From an uncultured Spartobacteria bacterium (GTDB lineage Bacteria > Verrucomicrobiota > Verrucomicrobiia > Chthoniobacterales > Terrimicrobiaceae): 64,000 bases of DNA. The stretch lies in the NCBI GenBank assembly GCA_937960895.1, contig CALCJD010000011.1, forward strand, positions 13,935-77,934, written 5' to 3'. This document shows positions 18,013 through 26,750 of this stretch, piece after piece (position 1 is the stretch's first letter; every line of letters begins with the position of its first letter). Under the pieces are notes generated by a model. The model was not told the DNA's origin, did not search any database, and was given only the letters and a program-made list of their open reading frames with translations. The position numbers and the translations under genes are program-made.

Positions 18013-18894
18013 ATGTCCAAGAAGGTCAAAATCGGGCTCGTCCAAAACCGCTGCACGATCAATCCCGCGGAAAACATCGCCGCCGCCGAGCGGGGCATCC
18101 GTGAAGCCGCCGCGCAGGGCGCGCAGATCGTCTGCCTGCAGGAACTGTTCACCTCGGTCTATTTCTGCCAGGTCGAGGACCACAAATATTTCCAACTGGC
18201 GGAGCCGATTCCCGGACCCACCACGGAAAAGATGCAGGCGCTCGCGAAGGAACTCGGCGTGGTCATCATCGCCTCGCTGTTCGAACGCCGCGCGCCGGGG
18301 GTCTACCACAACACGGCGGCCGTGATCGACGCCGACGGATCCTATCTGGGCAAATACCGGAAGATGCACATTCCGGACGACCCGCTTTTCTACGAGAAGT
18401 TTTATTTCACGCCCGGCGACCTCGGCTTTCTGGCCTTCGACACCAAATTCGCCCGCATCGGCGTCTGCGTCTGCTGGGATCAATGGTATCCCGAGGCGGC
18501 GCGGCTCACCGCACTGCGCGGCGCGCAGATCCTCTTTTACCCGACCGCCATCGGCTGGCATCCCGGCGAAAAGGCGCAGTATGGCGAACGTCAGCATTCC
18601 TCGTGGGAAACCATCCAGCGCGGCCACGCCGTGGCCAACGGATGTTACGTCGCCGTGCCCAACCGCGTGGGCCACGAGGCGCCGGACGGCGGGGACGGCA
18701 TTGAATTCTGGGGACAGAGCTTCATCTGCGATCCGTCGGGAATCATTTTGAAAAAGGCCTCCGTCGACCGGGAGGAGGTGCTCGTGGCGGAGATCGACCT
18801 CGACACGGTGGACACCCAGCGGACGCACTGGCCGTTCCTGCGTGACCGCCGCATCGACGCCTACTCCGAAATCACCAAACGCCTGATCGACTGA
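18013..18894 (+). CDS. aguB: N-carbamoylputrescine amidase
   Basis: A 293-residue nitrilase-superfamily amidase that converts N-carbamoylputrescine to putrescine, CO2 and ammonia in the agmatine route. The catalytic triad is Glu44 (LQELF), Lys117 (YRKMHIPDD) and Cys154 (VCWDQWYPE). The motifs and length match AguB rather than generic nitrilases. No agmatine deiminase (aguA) is in the window. It is followed 2 bp later by an M14-type peptidase, suggesting a two-gene operon. Confidence 0.93.
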   Translation: MSKKVKIGLVQNRCTINPAENIAAAERGIREAAAQGAQIVCLQELFTSVYFCQVEDHKYFQLAEPIPGPTTEKMQALAKELGVVIIASLFERRAPGVYHNTAAVIDADGSYLGKYRKMHIPDDPLFYEKFYFTPGDLGFLAFDTKFARIGVCVCWDQWYPEAARLTALRGAQILFYPTAIGWHPGEKAQYGERQHSSWETIQRGHAVANGCYVAVPNRVGHEAPDGGDGIEFWGQSFICDPSGIILKKASVDREEVLVAEIDLDTVDTQRTHWPFLRDRRIDAYSEITKRLID

Positions 18895-18896
18895 CC

Positions 18897-19679
18897 ATGC
18901 CGCGTCCCCTGCGGCATAACCGCCCGCACGATTATCCCGCCCTGATCCGCCGCTGGCGGAAGGTGGCCCGGGCGGCGGGACTGAGAATGCGGAAGTTCGC
19001 CCACGCCGGCGGCCAGGACCTGTTCGTCGTATCCAGTCCGCGCCCCGACCGCCGCGCGCCCGCGCTTTATTTCTCCGCGGCCATCCACGGCGACGAACCG
19101 GCTTCCTCGGAGGGATTGATTTCCTGGGCGGAAAAAAACCGGGGCCGTCTGTCCGACTGGAACCTGCTCATTTTTCCCTGCCTGAATCCGTGGGGATTGA
19201 TCGCCAACTCCCGACTCGACGCGGAGGGACGCGACCTCAACCGGCTTTTCCACGACGACTCGGTCCCGCAGATCGCCGCCCACCGCGCCCTGCTGGGCGC
19301 GCGCCGCTTTGATCTGGCCATCACGCTGCATGAGGACTACGACGCGCAGGGCGTGTATCTTTACGAAGTTCCCGGACCCAAACCCTACTGGGGCGAGCAC
19401 CTGATCCGCGCCGCGCGCAAACACCTGCCCATCGAAACGCGCCGCCGCATCGAGGGGCGCGCGGCCGCCAACGGCATCGTGCGCCGGGCGATCAAAACCG
19501 ACCTCATGCCGACCTGGCCCGAGGCGTTCATCCTGCACTTTGCCCACTGTCCGCGTGTCTTCACGGTGGAAACGCCGTCGGAATTCCATTTCGACGACCG
19601 CGTGGCGGCACAAATCGCCCTCCTCGAGAAGGCGGTGGCCCTTTGCTGCCGGGAGGTCGCGAAACGCCCGGGAGACTGA
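18897..19679 (+). CDS. M14-family zinc peptidase (murein peptide amidase / desuccinylase-like)
   Basis: A 260-residue carboxypeptidase-like protein without a signal peptide. Zinc ligands are His64 and Glu67 in AAIHGDEPAS, with a later His in ITLHEDYD. RDLNRLF supplies the substrate-binding Asn-Arg, and the catalytic Glu is in TVETPSEF. The fold is shared by MpaA and the succinylglutamate desuccinylase/aspartoacylase group. It follows aguB by 2 bp, so an amino-acid or peptide derivative related to polyamine metabolism is possible. The exact substrate cannot be assigned. Confidence 0.85.
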   Translation: MPRPLRHNRPHDYPALIRRWRKVARAAGLRMRKFAHAGGQDLFVVSSPRPDRRAPALYFSAAIHGDEPASSEGLISWAEKNRGRLSDWNLLIFPCLNPWGLIANSRLDAEGRDLNRLFHDDSVPQIAAHRALLGARRFDLAITLHEDYDAQGVYLYEVPGPKPYWGEHLIRAARKHLPIETRRRIEGRAAANGIVRRAIKTDLMPTWPEAFILHFAHCPRVFTVETPSEFHFDDRVAAQIALLEKAVALCCREVAKRPGD

Positions 19680-19700
19680 GCTCCCGCCGGAGCGGCGGTC

Positions 19701-20141
19701 TCAGACCGCGATATCCTCGTTCCAGAGATCCGGGCGCGCCTGGATGAAGTCGCGCATCATGGCGATGCATTCCCCATCGTTGAGCACCTCCAGTTCCACT
19801 CCCTGACTGCGCAGCCAGTCCTCCGCGCCCAGGAAGTTGACGTTTTCCGCGATGACAATTTTCGGAATCTTGTAGAGGAGCGACGTGCCGCTGCACATCG
19901 GGCAGGGCGAGAGCGTGGTGTAGAGCACACATTCCCGGTAGACCGCGGCAGACTGCCGGCCGGCGTTTTTGAAGGCGCTCATCTCCCCATGAAGGAGGGG
20001 GTCGTTCAACTGGACGCGCATGTTGTGTCCGCGGCCGATGATTTTTCCCTGATGGACAATGACCGATCCGATGGGAATGCCGCCTTCGGCCAGACCCTGT
20101 TTCGCCTCATCAATTGCCGCCTGCAGGAAGGGATCCCTCAT
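19701..20141 (-). CDS. Cytosine deaminase-like nucleoside deaminase (yeast FCY1 type)
   Basis: A 146-residue zinc-dependent deaminase of the CDA superfamily. Zinc ligands and the proton shuttle are His51-Gly-Glu53 and Cys80-x2-Cys83 (SPCPMCSG). The ATG at 20141 is chosen, as the frame upstream shows no similarity. ENVNF and a C-terminal WNEDI resemble the yeast cytosine deaminase rather than TadA or E. coli CodA. It lies about 68 bp after the MMPL exporter gene on the same strand. The likely reaction is cytosine to uracil; a related base or guanine-like substrate is possible. Confidence 0.85.
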   Translation of the reverse strand: MRDPFLQAAIDEAKQGLAEGGIPIGSVIVHQGKIIGRGHNMRVQLNDPLLHGEMSAFKNAGRQSAAVYRECVLYTTLSPCPMCSGTSLLYKIPKIVIAENVNFLGAEDWLRSQGVELEVLNDGECIAMMRDFIQARPDLWNEDIAV

Positions 20142-20208
20142 ACCCGCACATCCAAGGCCAAAAGCCGCCGAAAGTCGAGCCGCCAGCCGGATGCCGGAGC
20201 GGGCCGCC

Positions 20209-22542
20209 TCAGGCGTTGCGCCGGAAAAACCGCCACGCCGCCGGCAGCAAATAAACCACCACCAGCGCATCGATGGCCAGGCCGAGCGCACAGGTGCGTC
20301 CGAGGCTGGCGAGGCCGTAGTTGGACGCCCAGCTGATCGAGCCAAATCCCACCGCGGCGGAAAGCGCGCAGAGAAAGACCACCTTGCCCATGGTGATCTG
20401 CGCCTCGCGCGGATCGCCGAGGCGGCCCCGGAGGGCCAGGGTCATGTGCAGCGGATAATCCACCCCGGTTCCCAGCAGCAGAAGAATCGCGGCCATGTTG
20501 AAGAAATTCCACTCCATTCCCAGCCAGGCCATGGCTCCGGCCAGCGCCAGGAAAACGGTCAGCAGACAGCCGGCCATCAAAAGCACATCCCCCACCCGCC
20601 GGAAACCGAGGAACAGCAGCACCAGGGTCACTCCGACGAGGATGCTCACCAGCCAGACAAACTCCCGCGGGACCGTGCGCTTGAGTTCCGCGCCGAGTTG
20701 GGGCCAGCTCACGACAAAAACGCCGTCGGCCTCCAGCCCGGCCAGCGCCTCCTCGCGGTCGGGAGCCGGACGAATCAACCCCAACGCCACGCAGCCGTCC
20801 GGTCCGCGGCTGGCCACCCGGCGAAGCAGCCACTCGCTGGAGGCATTCGACGGCCAGACCGGAGTCCGGGTCCAGCGTTTCCACTCCGTTGTCACCCCCC
20901 CGGTGAGCGCAAACGCCTCCGCGGCAAAACCGGCCTGTTCGATGGCGGACTGAAGGCGTTCGGAATCGGCGGCCAGCGCCTGAAGCACCGGCAGGTTGGC
21001 CTGTTGATTTTCCGGTTTGGGCCAGAGGATTTCCGGCGACGTGTAGGTGGACCCGGGTCCGCCTACGTGACGCAGGACCGGATCAAGCTCGCGCAGGCGC
21101 CGGCCCACTTCGTCCTCGTCGCGGCCGGTCACCAGGACCCAGAGGAGGTTGTTTTGATCGGAGAGCCGTTCGGAAAGCCGGTCCAGCGCGTCATTGGCCG
21201 GACTGAAACGCGGCCGCAGCGCGCGGGTGGTCTCATCAATCACCGGGCCGCCGGCGACGACCAGTCCGGCAATCAGGACCGGCACCAGCAGACCGGTCAA
21301 CCAGGCGCCGGCGCGAAGCGCCGGCGGGGACCAAAACCGGGCCGCAATACCGGACGGCGCCGGCGGACGCCATTTCAGCCGGGCGACGAGCGGGGCGTAG
21401 AGGAAATACATGACCAGCGCCCCGATCACAACGCCCAGGCCGACGAGATTGCCGAGTTGGGACAGGCCCGGCAGGCTGCTGGCATTGAGCAAAAAGAAGG
21501 CCGCGGCCGTGGTGGACGCCGCCCAGAAAATGTTCGGCAGGCAGCGTTTTCGCAGGTCCCGCACGGTCCCGCCATGTTCCGACCACTGCTGGTAAATGAG
21601 GTAGCCGTAATCCACGCTCAGCCCGATCATGATCGCGGCAAACCCCACACCCAGCACGGTGAGGTCGGTGAGAAACCAACCCGCCGCGGCCAGCGAAAAC
21701 ACGAAGGTGAGCAGGAGCATGGCGACAAGCGCCGCCAGCGGGCGAAGGCGGCGGTAGCAGATCCAGAAAATCCCGGCGATGATGGTCAGCGCGAGGACAC
21801 CGGAAACTTTCATGTCGGCCTCCATGCCGCGGGAAATTTCCGCCAGAAAAACCGGCTCGCCGGTGAATCCGAGGACGACCTGGCCGGCGCCATTCCACTC
21901 CTCCGCCACGGCGCGGACCGCATCCACCCAGCGAATGGCGTCGCGGTAATCGCGCAGCGGCGGGGCCGCATCGAGATAGAGGACGCGGAAGGTTCCGTCC
22001 TCGGAAGAAAACTCCCCGGGCGCCCCCTGGGCCGCCTTTTCAAATCCCTCGACCGCCTCGCTGAAGCGCAGCGGGTCGTAGGCCAGGCGCATCACTTCGG
22101 CGGGGGAAACGCTTTCCGCCAGGCGCTCGAGTGTTTCGTTGAGGGTTTGCCCGATCTGCTCCGGGGCCACGCGCTCCGCGGCGGCACGGACTTTTTCCGG
22201 CGGGGCGTTCAACACGAGGTAGGCGGCGAGTTCGGCGAGCTCGGCCGGATGCGTTTCCCAGCGCGGACGCCAGGTGACGCGCGCCACGAGGTCGGGGCGT
22301 TTTTCGAACACCGCGGCCAGTTCCTCCGCGGCCCGCGCGGCGGTGTCCGCGTCCGGCGCCTCGATGGTCACCAGCATTTCGTCCGATCGCGCGAAATGCT
22401 TCAGAAAAAGGGAAAGCCCCTCCGCCTGCCGCAGATGGGGCGGCAGGATCTTGAAGACGTCGACGTCAAAGGAAATGCGCGCGAGCCCCAGCGCCGTGAA
22501 CGCCAGCAGCGCAAGGACCAGTGCAATCCTAACGGCTCGCAT
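20209..22542 (-). CDS. MMPL/RND superfamily exporter
   Basis: A 777-residue inner-membrane transporter with two similar halves. Each half has one N-terminal helix, a large periplasmic loop and a bundle of about five further helices. The GLSVDYGYLIY and LLGTGVDYPLHM segments are the conserved Asp-containing transmembrane motifs of RND pumps. Its first 14 bp overlap the end of the LolA-like gene. LolA-MMPL pairs are known beside lipid and aryl-polyene pathways, where they move lipidic cargo to the outer membrane. No such biosynthesis genes flank it here. Confidence 0.92.
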   Translation of the reverse strand: MRAVRIALVLALLAFTALGLARISFDVDVFKILPPHLRQAEGLSLFLKHFARSDEMLVTIEAPDADTAARAAEELAAVFEKRPDLVARVTWRPRWETHPAELAELAAYLVLNAPPEKVRAAAERVAPEQIGQTLNETLERLAESVSPAEVMRLAYDPLRFSEAVEGFEKAAQGAPGEFSSEDGTFRVLYLDAAPPLRDYRDAIRWVDAVRAVAEEWNGAGQVVLGFTGEPVFLAEISRGMEADMKVSGVLALTIIAGIFWICYRRLRPLAALVAMLLLTFVFSLAAAGWFLTDLTVLGVGFAAIMIGLSVDYGYLIYQQWSEHGGTVRDLRKRCLPNIFWAASTTAAAFFLLNASSLPGLSQLGNLVGLGVVIGALVMYFLYAPLVARLKWRPPAPSGIAARFWSPPALRAGAWLTGLLVPVLIAGLVVAGGPVIDETTRALRPRFSPANDALDRLSERLSDQNNLLWVLVTGRDEDEVGRRLRELDPVLRHVGGPGSTYTSPEILWPKPENQQANLPVLQALAADSERLQSAIEQAGFAAEAFALTGGVTTEWKRWTRTPVWPSNASSEWLLRRVASRGPDGCVALGLIRPAPDREEALAGLEADGVFVVSWPQLGAELKRTVPREFVWLVSILVGVTLVLLFLGFRRVGDVLLMAGCLLTVFLALAGAMAWLGMEWNFFNMAAILLLLGTGVDYPLHMTLALRGRLGDPREAQITMGKVVFLCALSAAVGFGSISWASNYGLASLGRTCALGLAIDALVVVYLLPAAWRFFRRNA

Positions 22543-23161
22543 CGATCACCTGGTAACCCGTCGTGTCCGGCGCAAAAATGCCGGCGGGCAGTTTCCCGTC
22601 CACCTCGATGTTGGAGAACTCGCTGCGCACCGACGAACCGTCCCGAAAGCTCATTTCCAGCATCAGGAGGTGCAGGTTTTCCGTGTTGAAGGCGAGTTGG
22701 ACTCCGGCAAGAAACCCCTGCGTGTCGCGCGGAAGCAGTTTCACGCGGCACACCGATCCCTCCTCCTTCACATCGGCCACCGCAAAACGCTTTTCGAGTT
22801 CGGCCCGGCTCCGCGCGAAGGGAAACTCCATCAGACCCGCCTCGCGCCGTCCGACTTCCAGAGCCTCGATTTTGACGGTCTTCTTCGCCGGCTCGATCAC
22901 CCGCACGTCGGCGCCCTTGCGCAGGACAATGATTTTGGGCGGATCGCCCACCTGCCAGCGAAAATTTCCGGGCGCCTGGTACCAGAGGTGGCCGCGCGCG
23001 GCGACGGGATTGCGCAGCACGCGAAGGGCGCGGGACTGCGTGAAATCCGCGCTCAGCGTGCGGATCTCCGCCTGCCGGGCAATCCAGCGGTCAAAGGCGG
23101 AGGGTTCCGCACTCCATGCGAATCCCGCCCCGACCACCAGAAGGAAGACCAATCGGAACAT
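22529..23161 (-). CDS. LolA-like outer-membrane lipoprotein carrier family protein
   Basis: A 210-residue periplasmic protein with an N-terminal signal peptide (MFRLVFLLVVGAGFAWSA). Its beta-rich body contains the LolA-type segments LSADFTQSRAL and GHLWYQAPGNFRWQV. The family binds acyl chains in a hydrophobic cavity. The overlap with the MMPL exporter suggests a dedicated lipid carrier rather than the general LolA. Confidence 0.87.
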   Translation of the reverse strand: MFRLVFLLVVGAGFAWSAEPSAFDRWIARQAEIRTLSADFTQSRALRVLRNPVAARGHLWYQAPGNFRWQVGDPPKIIVLRKGADVRVIEPAKKTVKIEALEVGRREAGLMEFPFARSRAELEKRFAVADVKEEGSVCRVKLLPRDTQGFLAGVQLAFNTENLHLLMLEMSFRDGSSVRSEFSNIEVDGKLPAGIFAPDTTGYQVIDASR

Positions 23162-23215
23162 TTCCGATCAAAAACCCCGGGATCGCCCGCGATGCAAAAC
23201 AAATCGACGGGGACG

Positions 23216-24451
23216 TCAGGGCGGATCTTCCCCGGGATTCCCCGCGTAGGCCGCCTCCGGGCGCAGGTCGCTGCTGACAACCAGTCCGCGTTCGTCCTGA
23301 AGCTGGAAGGCATAGACAACCGCATCCTCGGGCAGCGTGGCGCTCACCCGGCGGCGGCCGGCGTCCACTTCCGCCGGCACCGTCTCCCAACGCCGGTTGG
23401 GCCAGAGGCCGCTGTCGGGTGTCCACAGCAACAGGGCGGAGCTCACCGGCACTTCGCTTTCGTATTCCACCCAGACCGAGGCGCCGTCGCGTCCCTGTCC
23501 GGTGACGCGCGGCAGGGGTTTTCCCCCCTTGAGAATCGCATCCGCAAAGGCGGCGATCTCCTCGGGCGCCTGTCCGACACCCTGCATGTGTTCCATCCGC
23601 AGGCGCAGACTGGCCGTGCGCGGACCCGCCACCCGTTCCTGCGAGAGCTGCCAGGACCGCGGGGTGAAGGCGAAGTCATTCGTCCCATTGATCCACAAAA
23701 ACGGCATCTTCGCCCGGCCGAGATAATTGGCGGGATCCCACGTGTCCCGCCACCGGGCCAGCCGTTCGGGCGGGTCGTTCTTGCCGACGAATTGTGATCC
23801 GTCCTTCCACGGCCAGGACAAAAACCCGCAGCCATAGACGGGCGCGACAAACCGGAACCGGCTGTCCACTCCGGCCGTGATGCAGGCCACCACCGCACCC
23901 CACGAGATGCCGGTCAGACCGATGCGGTCGGGGTCGACCCCGGGCAGACTCGCCAGAAACGATGCGGCCAGCATGGTGTCGGCCACGGCGTGGTACATCC
24001 ACTGGTCCCTGAGGGGCCAGGCCATCTGCCAGACGCCGCCGTGATCCGGACCGCCGTCGGGATTGCGCTTCCATTTGCCGTCCACCTTTTCCGGCAGGCC
24101 GCCGAAATGGTCGAAGGCGATGGCGGCGTAACCGCGGGCGTTCCACAGCTTCACCCAGTCGGCATAGGCCGTGCCGGCGCCGCCGTGCACCAGCACCATC
24201 CCCGGCACCTTGCCGGACACGTCCTTGGGCAGACCGTAATATGCAAAAACCTTCGTGGGCCGGCCCTGGAAGGGCGGACCGTCAAAAAAGACGGCCTGCA
24301 CGCCCTCCACTCCGGGCGGCAGGGGTGCCGGGGTGGTCGCGGGAGGTTTTTGAAAGGCGGCGACATCCCAGGGACAGGGTTCCTCCGCGTGCGTGATCTG
24401 GGCCGCCATCAAGACGGCCAGACCGCCGAGACCAAATGCCTTAATTCCCAC
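23216..24451 (-). CDS. Exported alpha/beta hydrolase (acetyl xylan esterase-like)
   Basis: A 411-residue hydrolase with nucleophile Ser183 in GISWG, oxyanion region VHGGAG, and candidate acid/His residues in NGTNDFAF and near HMQGVG. I used the GTG at 24451: it yields a signal peptide (GIKAFGLGGLAVLMAAQITHA) and an 11-bp overlap with the upstream gene. A longer ATG frame from 24511 is possible. The C-terminal ~100 residues resemble a beta-sandwich extension. As the last gene of an exported glycan operon, carbohydrate deacetylation is plausible. Confidence 0.8.
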   Translation of the reverse strand: MGIKAFGLGGLAVLMAAQITHAEEPCPWDVAAFQKPPATTPAPLPPGVEGVQAVFFDGPPFQGRPTKVFAYYGLPKDVSGKVPGMVLVHGGAGTAYADWVKLWNARGYAAIAFDHFGGLPEKVDGKWKRNPDGGPDHGGVWQMAWPLRDQWMYHAVADTMLAASFLASLPGVDPDRIGLTGISWGAVVACITAGVDSRFRFVAPVYGCGFLSWPWKDGSQFVGKNDPPERLARWRDTWDPANYLGRAKMPFLWINGTNDFAFTPRSWQLSQERVAGPRTASLRLRMEHMQGVGQAPEEIAAFADAILKGGKPLPRVTGQGRDGASVWVEYESEVPVSSALLLWTPDSGLWPNRRWETVPAEVDAGRRRVSATLPEDAVVYAFQLQDERGLVVSSDLRPEAAYAGNPGEDPP

Positions 24452-24980
24452 GATTGACGATGCTGACCTTGTTGATCGTGATCGTGTTCGAAATTCCCGG
24501 CTCCGCCGCAAAAATCAGCGAAATGCGGGCGATGGGGGTGTTTTCCGGCAGGCGGTTCTGGCCCTCATCAACGAAAAGCGAAAACGGCAGTTCCGCCACG
24601 GTCGGCTCGGTGTCGATCACGTAGCCCCGTTTGGGATCCCCGCTGGCAATGGCGCGGTATTTCACACCGTCCGCGCTGAGCAGTTCCACCGCAAAATAAA
24701 TCCCGCGCTTCTCCGCGGCGCGGAGCGTGATTTCAATCAGCCCCTTCGCTCCCGCATCCCAGCCGACCTCGGTGGAAAGGGCCATGTAGTTGGGCGAGTT
24801 GGGAATCCCCTGGAAGGTGAAACTCAGTCCCTCCGAGGTGAACTCGGTCTGAAACGACATGTCGGGCGAATGGGACGTGCGCCATCCCTGGGATTCCTCG
24901 GGCGTGAAGGAGTTCGAAGCGGTGAGATTTCCGAAGGCACAAACGGCGGGAAGCGCCAGGAGAGCGAGGAGTTTATTCAT
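24441..24980 (-). CDS. Exported protein of unknown function
   Basis: A 179-residue protein not recognised as a named family. It has a signal peptide (MNKLLALLALPAVCAFG) and a beta-rich body suggestive of a jelly-roll or carbohydrate-binding-like sandwich. The start at 24980 overlaps the glycoside hydrolase end by 8 bp; another ATG at 24989 is nearly as good. Position between a glycoside hydrolase and an esterase suggests an accessory role in glycan binding. Confidence 0.65.
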   Translation of the reverse strand: MNKLLALLALPAVCAFGNLTASNSFTPEESQGWRTSHSPDMSFQTEFTSEGLSFTFQGIPNSPNYMALSTEVGWDAGAKGLIEITLRAAEKRGIYFAVELLSADGVKYRAIASGDPKRGYVIDTEPTVAELPFSLFVDEGQNRLPENTPIARISLIFAAEPGISNTITINKVSIVNRGN

Positions 24981-26739
24981 GGGATGCATGGGTGGTTTTG
25001 GTGAGCTTTTCGTAATCGACGCCGAGAATGTAGGCCGGGAACATGGTGCTTTGGACGGTGACCGTCCCGTCACGCGCCTCGAGCGGCCGGGGATTGCCCA
25101 TGAAGTCGAGGGCCACCGCGCCGGGGGAAACCGGAACCCGGATTTCCCGGTCCGCATTGTCCTTGCTCCAGTAGGCCAGCACATTCCGCCCGGCCCGATC
25201 AAACGCATACGCCGAAATGTCGGCGCCCAGTTCCACCGGACCGAGGGTCTTCGTTCCTTCGAGCACACGGGTCAGCGTGCAGGCGCCCATAAAAACCGGC
25301 TTGGGAGAAATCCGCGTGGCTCCGAAGGAGGGTTTGGGCATGGAGAGATTGAAGCAAAGCCCGTAGCCGTCCTCGCCCTGCCTGTCGAGCCGGCCGTAAT
25401 CCGCCGTGTAGAAAAAATATGTGATGTCGCATCCCTCGCCGAGAAACAGGATGTGACCGCGCACCACATAAGCCGCCTGGCGGCGCAATACCTCCGGTTG
25501 CAGGTCCAGATACCGTCCGCGGTAATCGAGTCCCCATTCGGTCTGGAACAATTTGGCTCCGGGCTTGAAATAGCGGGCCATGAGCGCCTTCAGGGCGCGC
25601 AGTGTCTCCACCATCTTGCCTTCCTCCGGACTCACGTATTTGCCTTCGATCGAGGTGGCCTTCGGATTTCCAAAGGGAACGTAATACCCGTGGATGGCGA
25701 TGCCATCGAGCGCCTGGTCGAGGCCCATGGGCAGGAGGCGTTCCAGCAATTTCACGCCCGTGGCGGTGACACCGTAACCGGGACCCAGCACGACCGCATC
25801 CGGATCGCCGGCATGAATCGCGTCGTAAACGGTCCGATACAGCGCGACAAACTCCTCATCCGTGCCCTTCCAGTGCCAGTCCGGTTCCCAGCCGACCTTG
25901 TAATAAACCGCCCGCATCGCGGGATAGGTTTCGGCGCGCTCCCGGGCCAGATGCGCGGACAATTGTTTCAGGTAGGCCGCGTAGAGTTTTTCGTCGCTCG
26001 GCGGATAGGATTGCCGCAGATGCGAGTCCTTTTGATTGAGCGCCACGCCCTCCGGCACCTTCAGCGCCCACCACGGCAGGTAGGCCACACAATTCAACGG
26101 GGCGAGTTTCTCCTGAGGGATGTAATCGGCCTCGGAGGGCCTGCGGTTCCTGAGGGATTCCAGGAACTGTCCGGGCCGCTCGGGTTCCGCCTCCGCCCAG
26201 TTTCGTCCGACGTTCACCCAATGCACCCCGAGCGTGGTATAGACCGGATTGTAGGGATTGCCCTGCAGAAAAATGCCGCTCTGGATGAAGTTGGTGCCCT
26301 GAATGCCAAAACGGGATTCGTCGGGATGAGTCAGCGGCAGGGCTTTGAGATCGCTGGTCACTCCAAACGTGGCCATGCCTTCCGGACGGCTGCCCCGGCG
26401 GGGCAGCGTGGTGGACCCCATGCGGGCCTGCACCTCCATGTAGCCGGCGGGCAGGCCTTCGAACACGACCGTTTCCCTGCGCTCCTTCTCCTCCGGCTTC
26501 AGCGAAAATTTCCCCTCGCGCACCGGCCGACCGAGATAGTCGGTCACCGTCCACGTCACCTCCTGCGCCGTCGTGGCGTCCTCCCGTTCGGCCCAAACGG
26601 CCATCTCCACCGGCTCGCCCGCACGGAACACGGGGAAACGGGGGGACTTCGGGAACTCCACCTGCAGGTTGTCCGCCCAGCCCGGAGACACAAGGAACAG
26701 AGCCGTCAGCGACGACGTTACGGTTTGGGATAAACGCAT
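24973..26739 (-). CDS. Exported glycoside hydrolase, clan GH-A type
   Basis: A 588-residue secreted enzyme. The signal peptide is MRLSQTVTSSLTALFLVSPGWA, and a beta-sandwich region covers about 24-135. A TIM-barrel follows, with a probable acid/base Glu285 in VGWEPDWHW and nucleophile Glu401 in FQTEWGLDYRG. A small C-terminal beta domain ends the protein. The layout resembles GH39/GH5-like enzymes of the PVC group; family and substrate cannot be set by eye. The ATG at 26739 is 11 bp after the pseudopilin stop. Confidence 0.8.
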   Translation of the reverse strand: MRLSQTVTSSLTALFLVSPGWADNLQVEFPKSPRFPVFRAGEPVEMAVWAEREDATTAQEVTWTVTDYLGRPVREGKFSLKPEEKERRETVVFEGLPAGYMEVQARMGSTTLPRRGSRPEGMATFGVTSDLKALPLTHPDESRFGIQGTNFIQSGIFLQGNPYNPVYTTLGVHWVNVGRNWAEAEPERPGQFLESLRNRRPSEADYIPQEKLAPLNCVAYLPWWALKVPEGVALNQKDSHLRQSYPPSDEKLYAAYLKQLSAHLARERAETYPAMRAVYYKVGWEPDWHWKGTDEEFVALYRTVYDAIHAGDPDAVVLGPGYGVTATGVKLLERLLPMGLDQALDGIAIHGYYVPFGNPKATSIEGKYVSPEEGKMVETLRALKALMARYFKPGAKLFQTEWGLDYRGRYLDLQPEVLRRQAAYVVRGHILFLGEGCDITYFFYTADYGRLDRQGEDGYGLCFNLSMPKPSFGATRISPKPVFMGACTLTRVLEGTKTLGPVELGADISAYAFDRAGRNVLAYWSKDNADREIRVPVSPGAVALDFMGNPRPLEARDGTVTVQSTMFPAYILGVDYEKLTKTTHASHE

Positions 26740-26750
26740 GAATGAAAAAT

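Noticed and set aside
20059..22689. 876-codon plus-strand frame opposite the MMPL gene
   Set aside because: The translation is Gln/Arg/Gly-rich without domains; the minus strand encodes a full 12-helix exporter.
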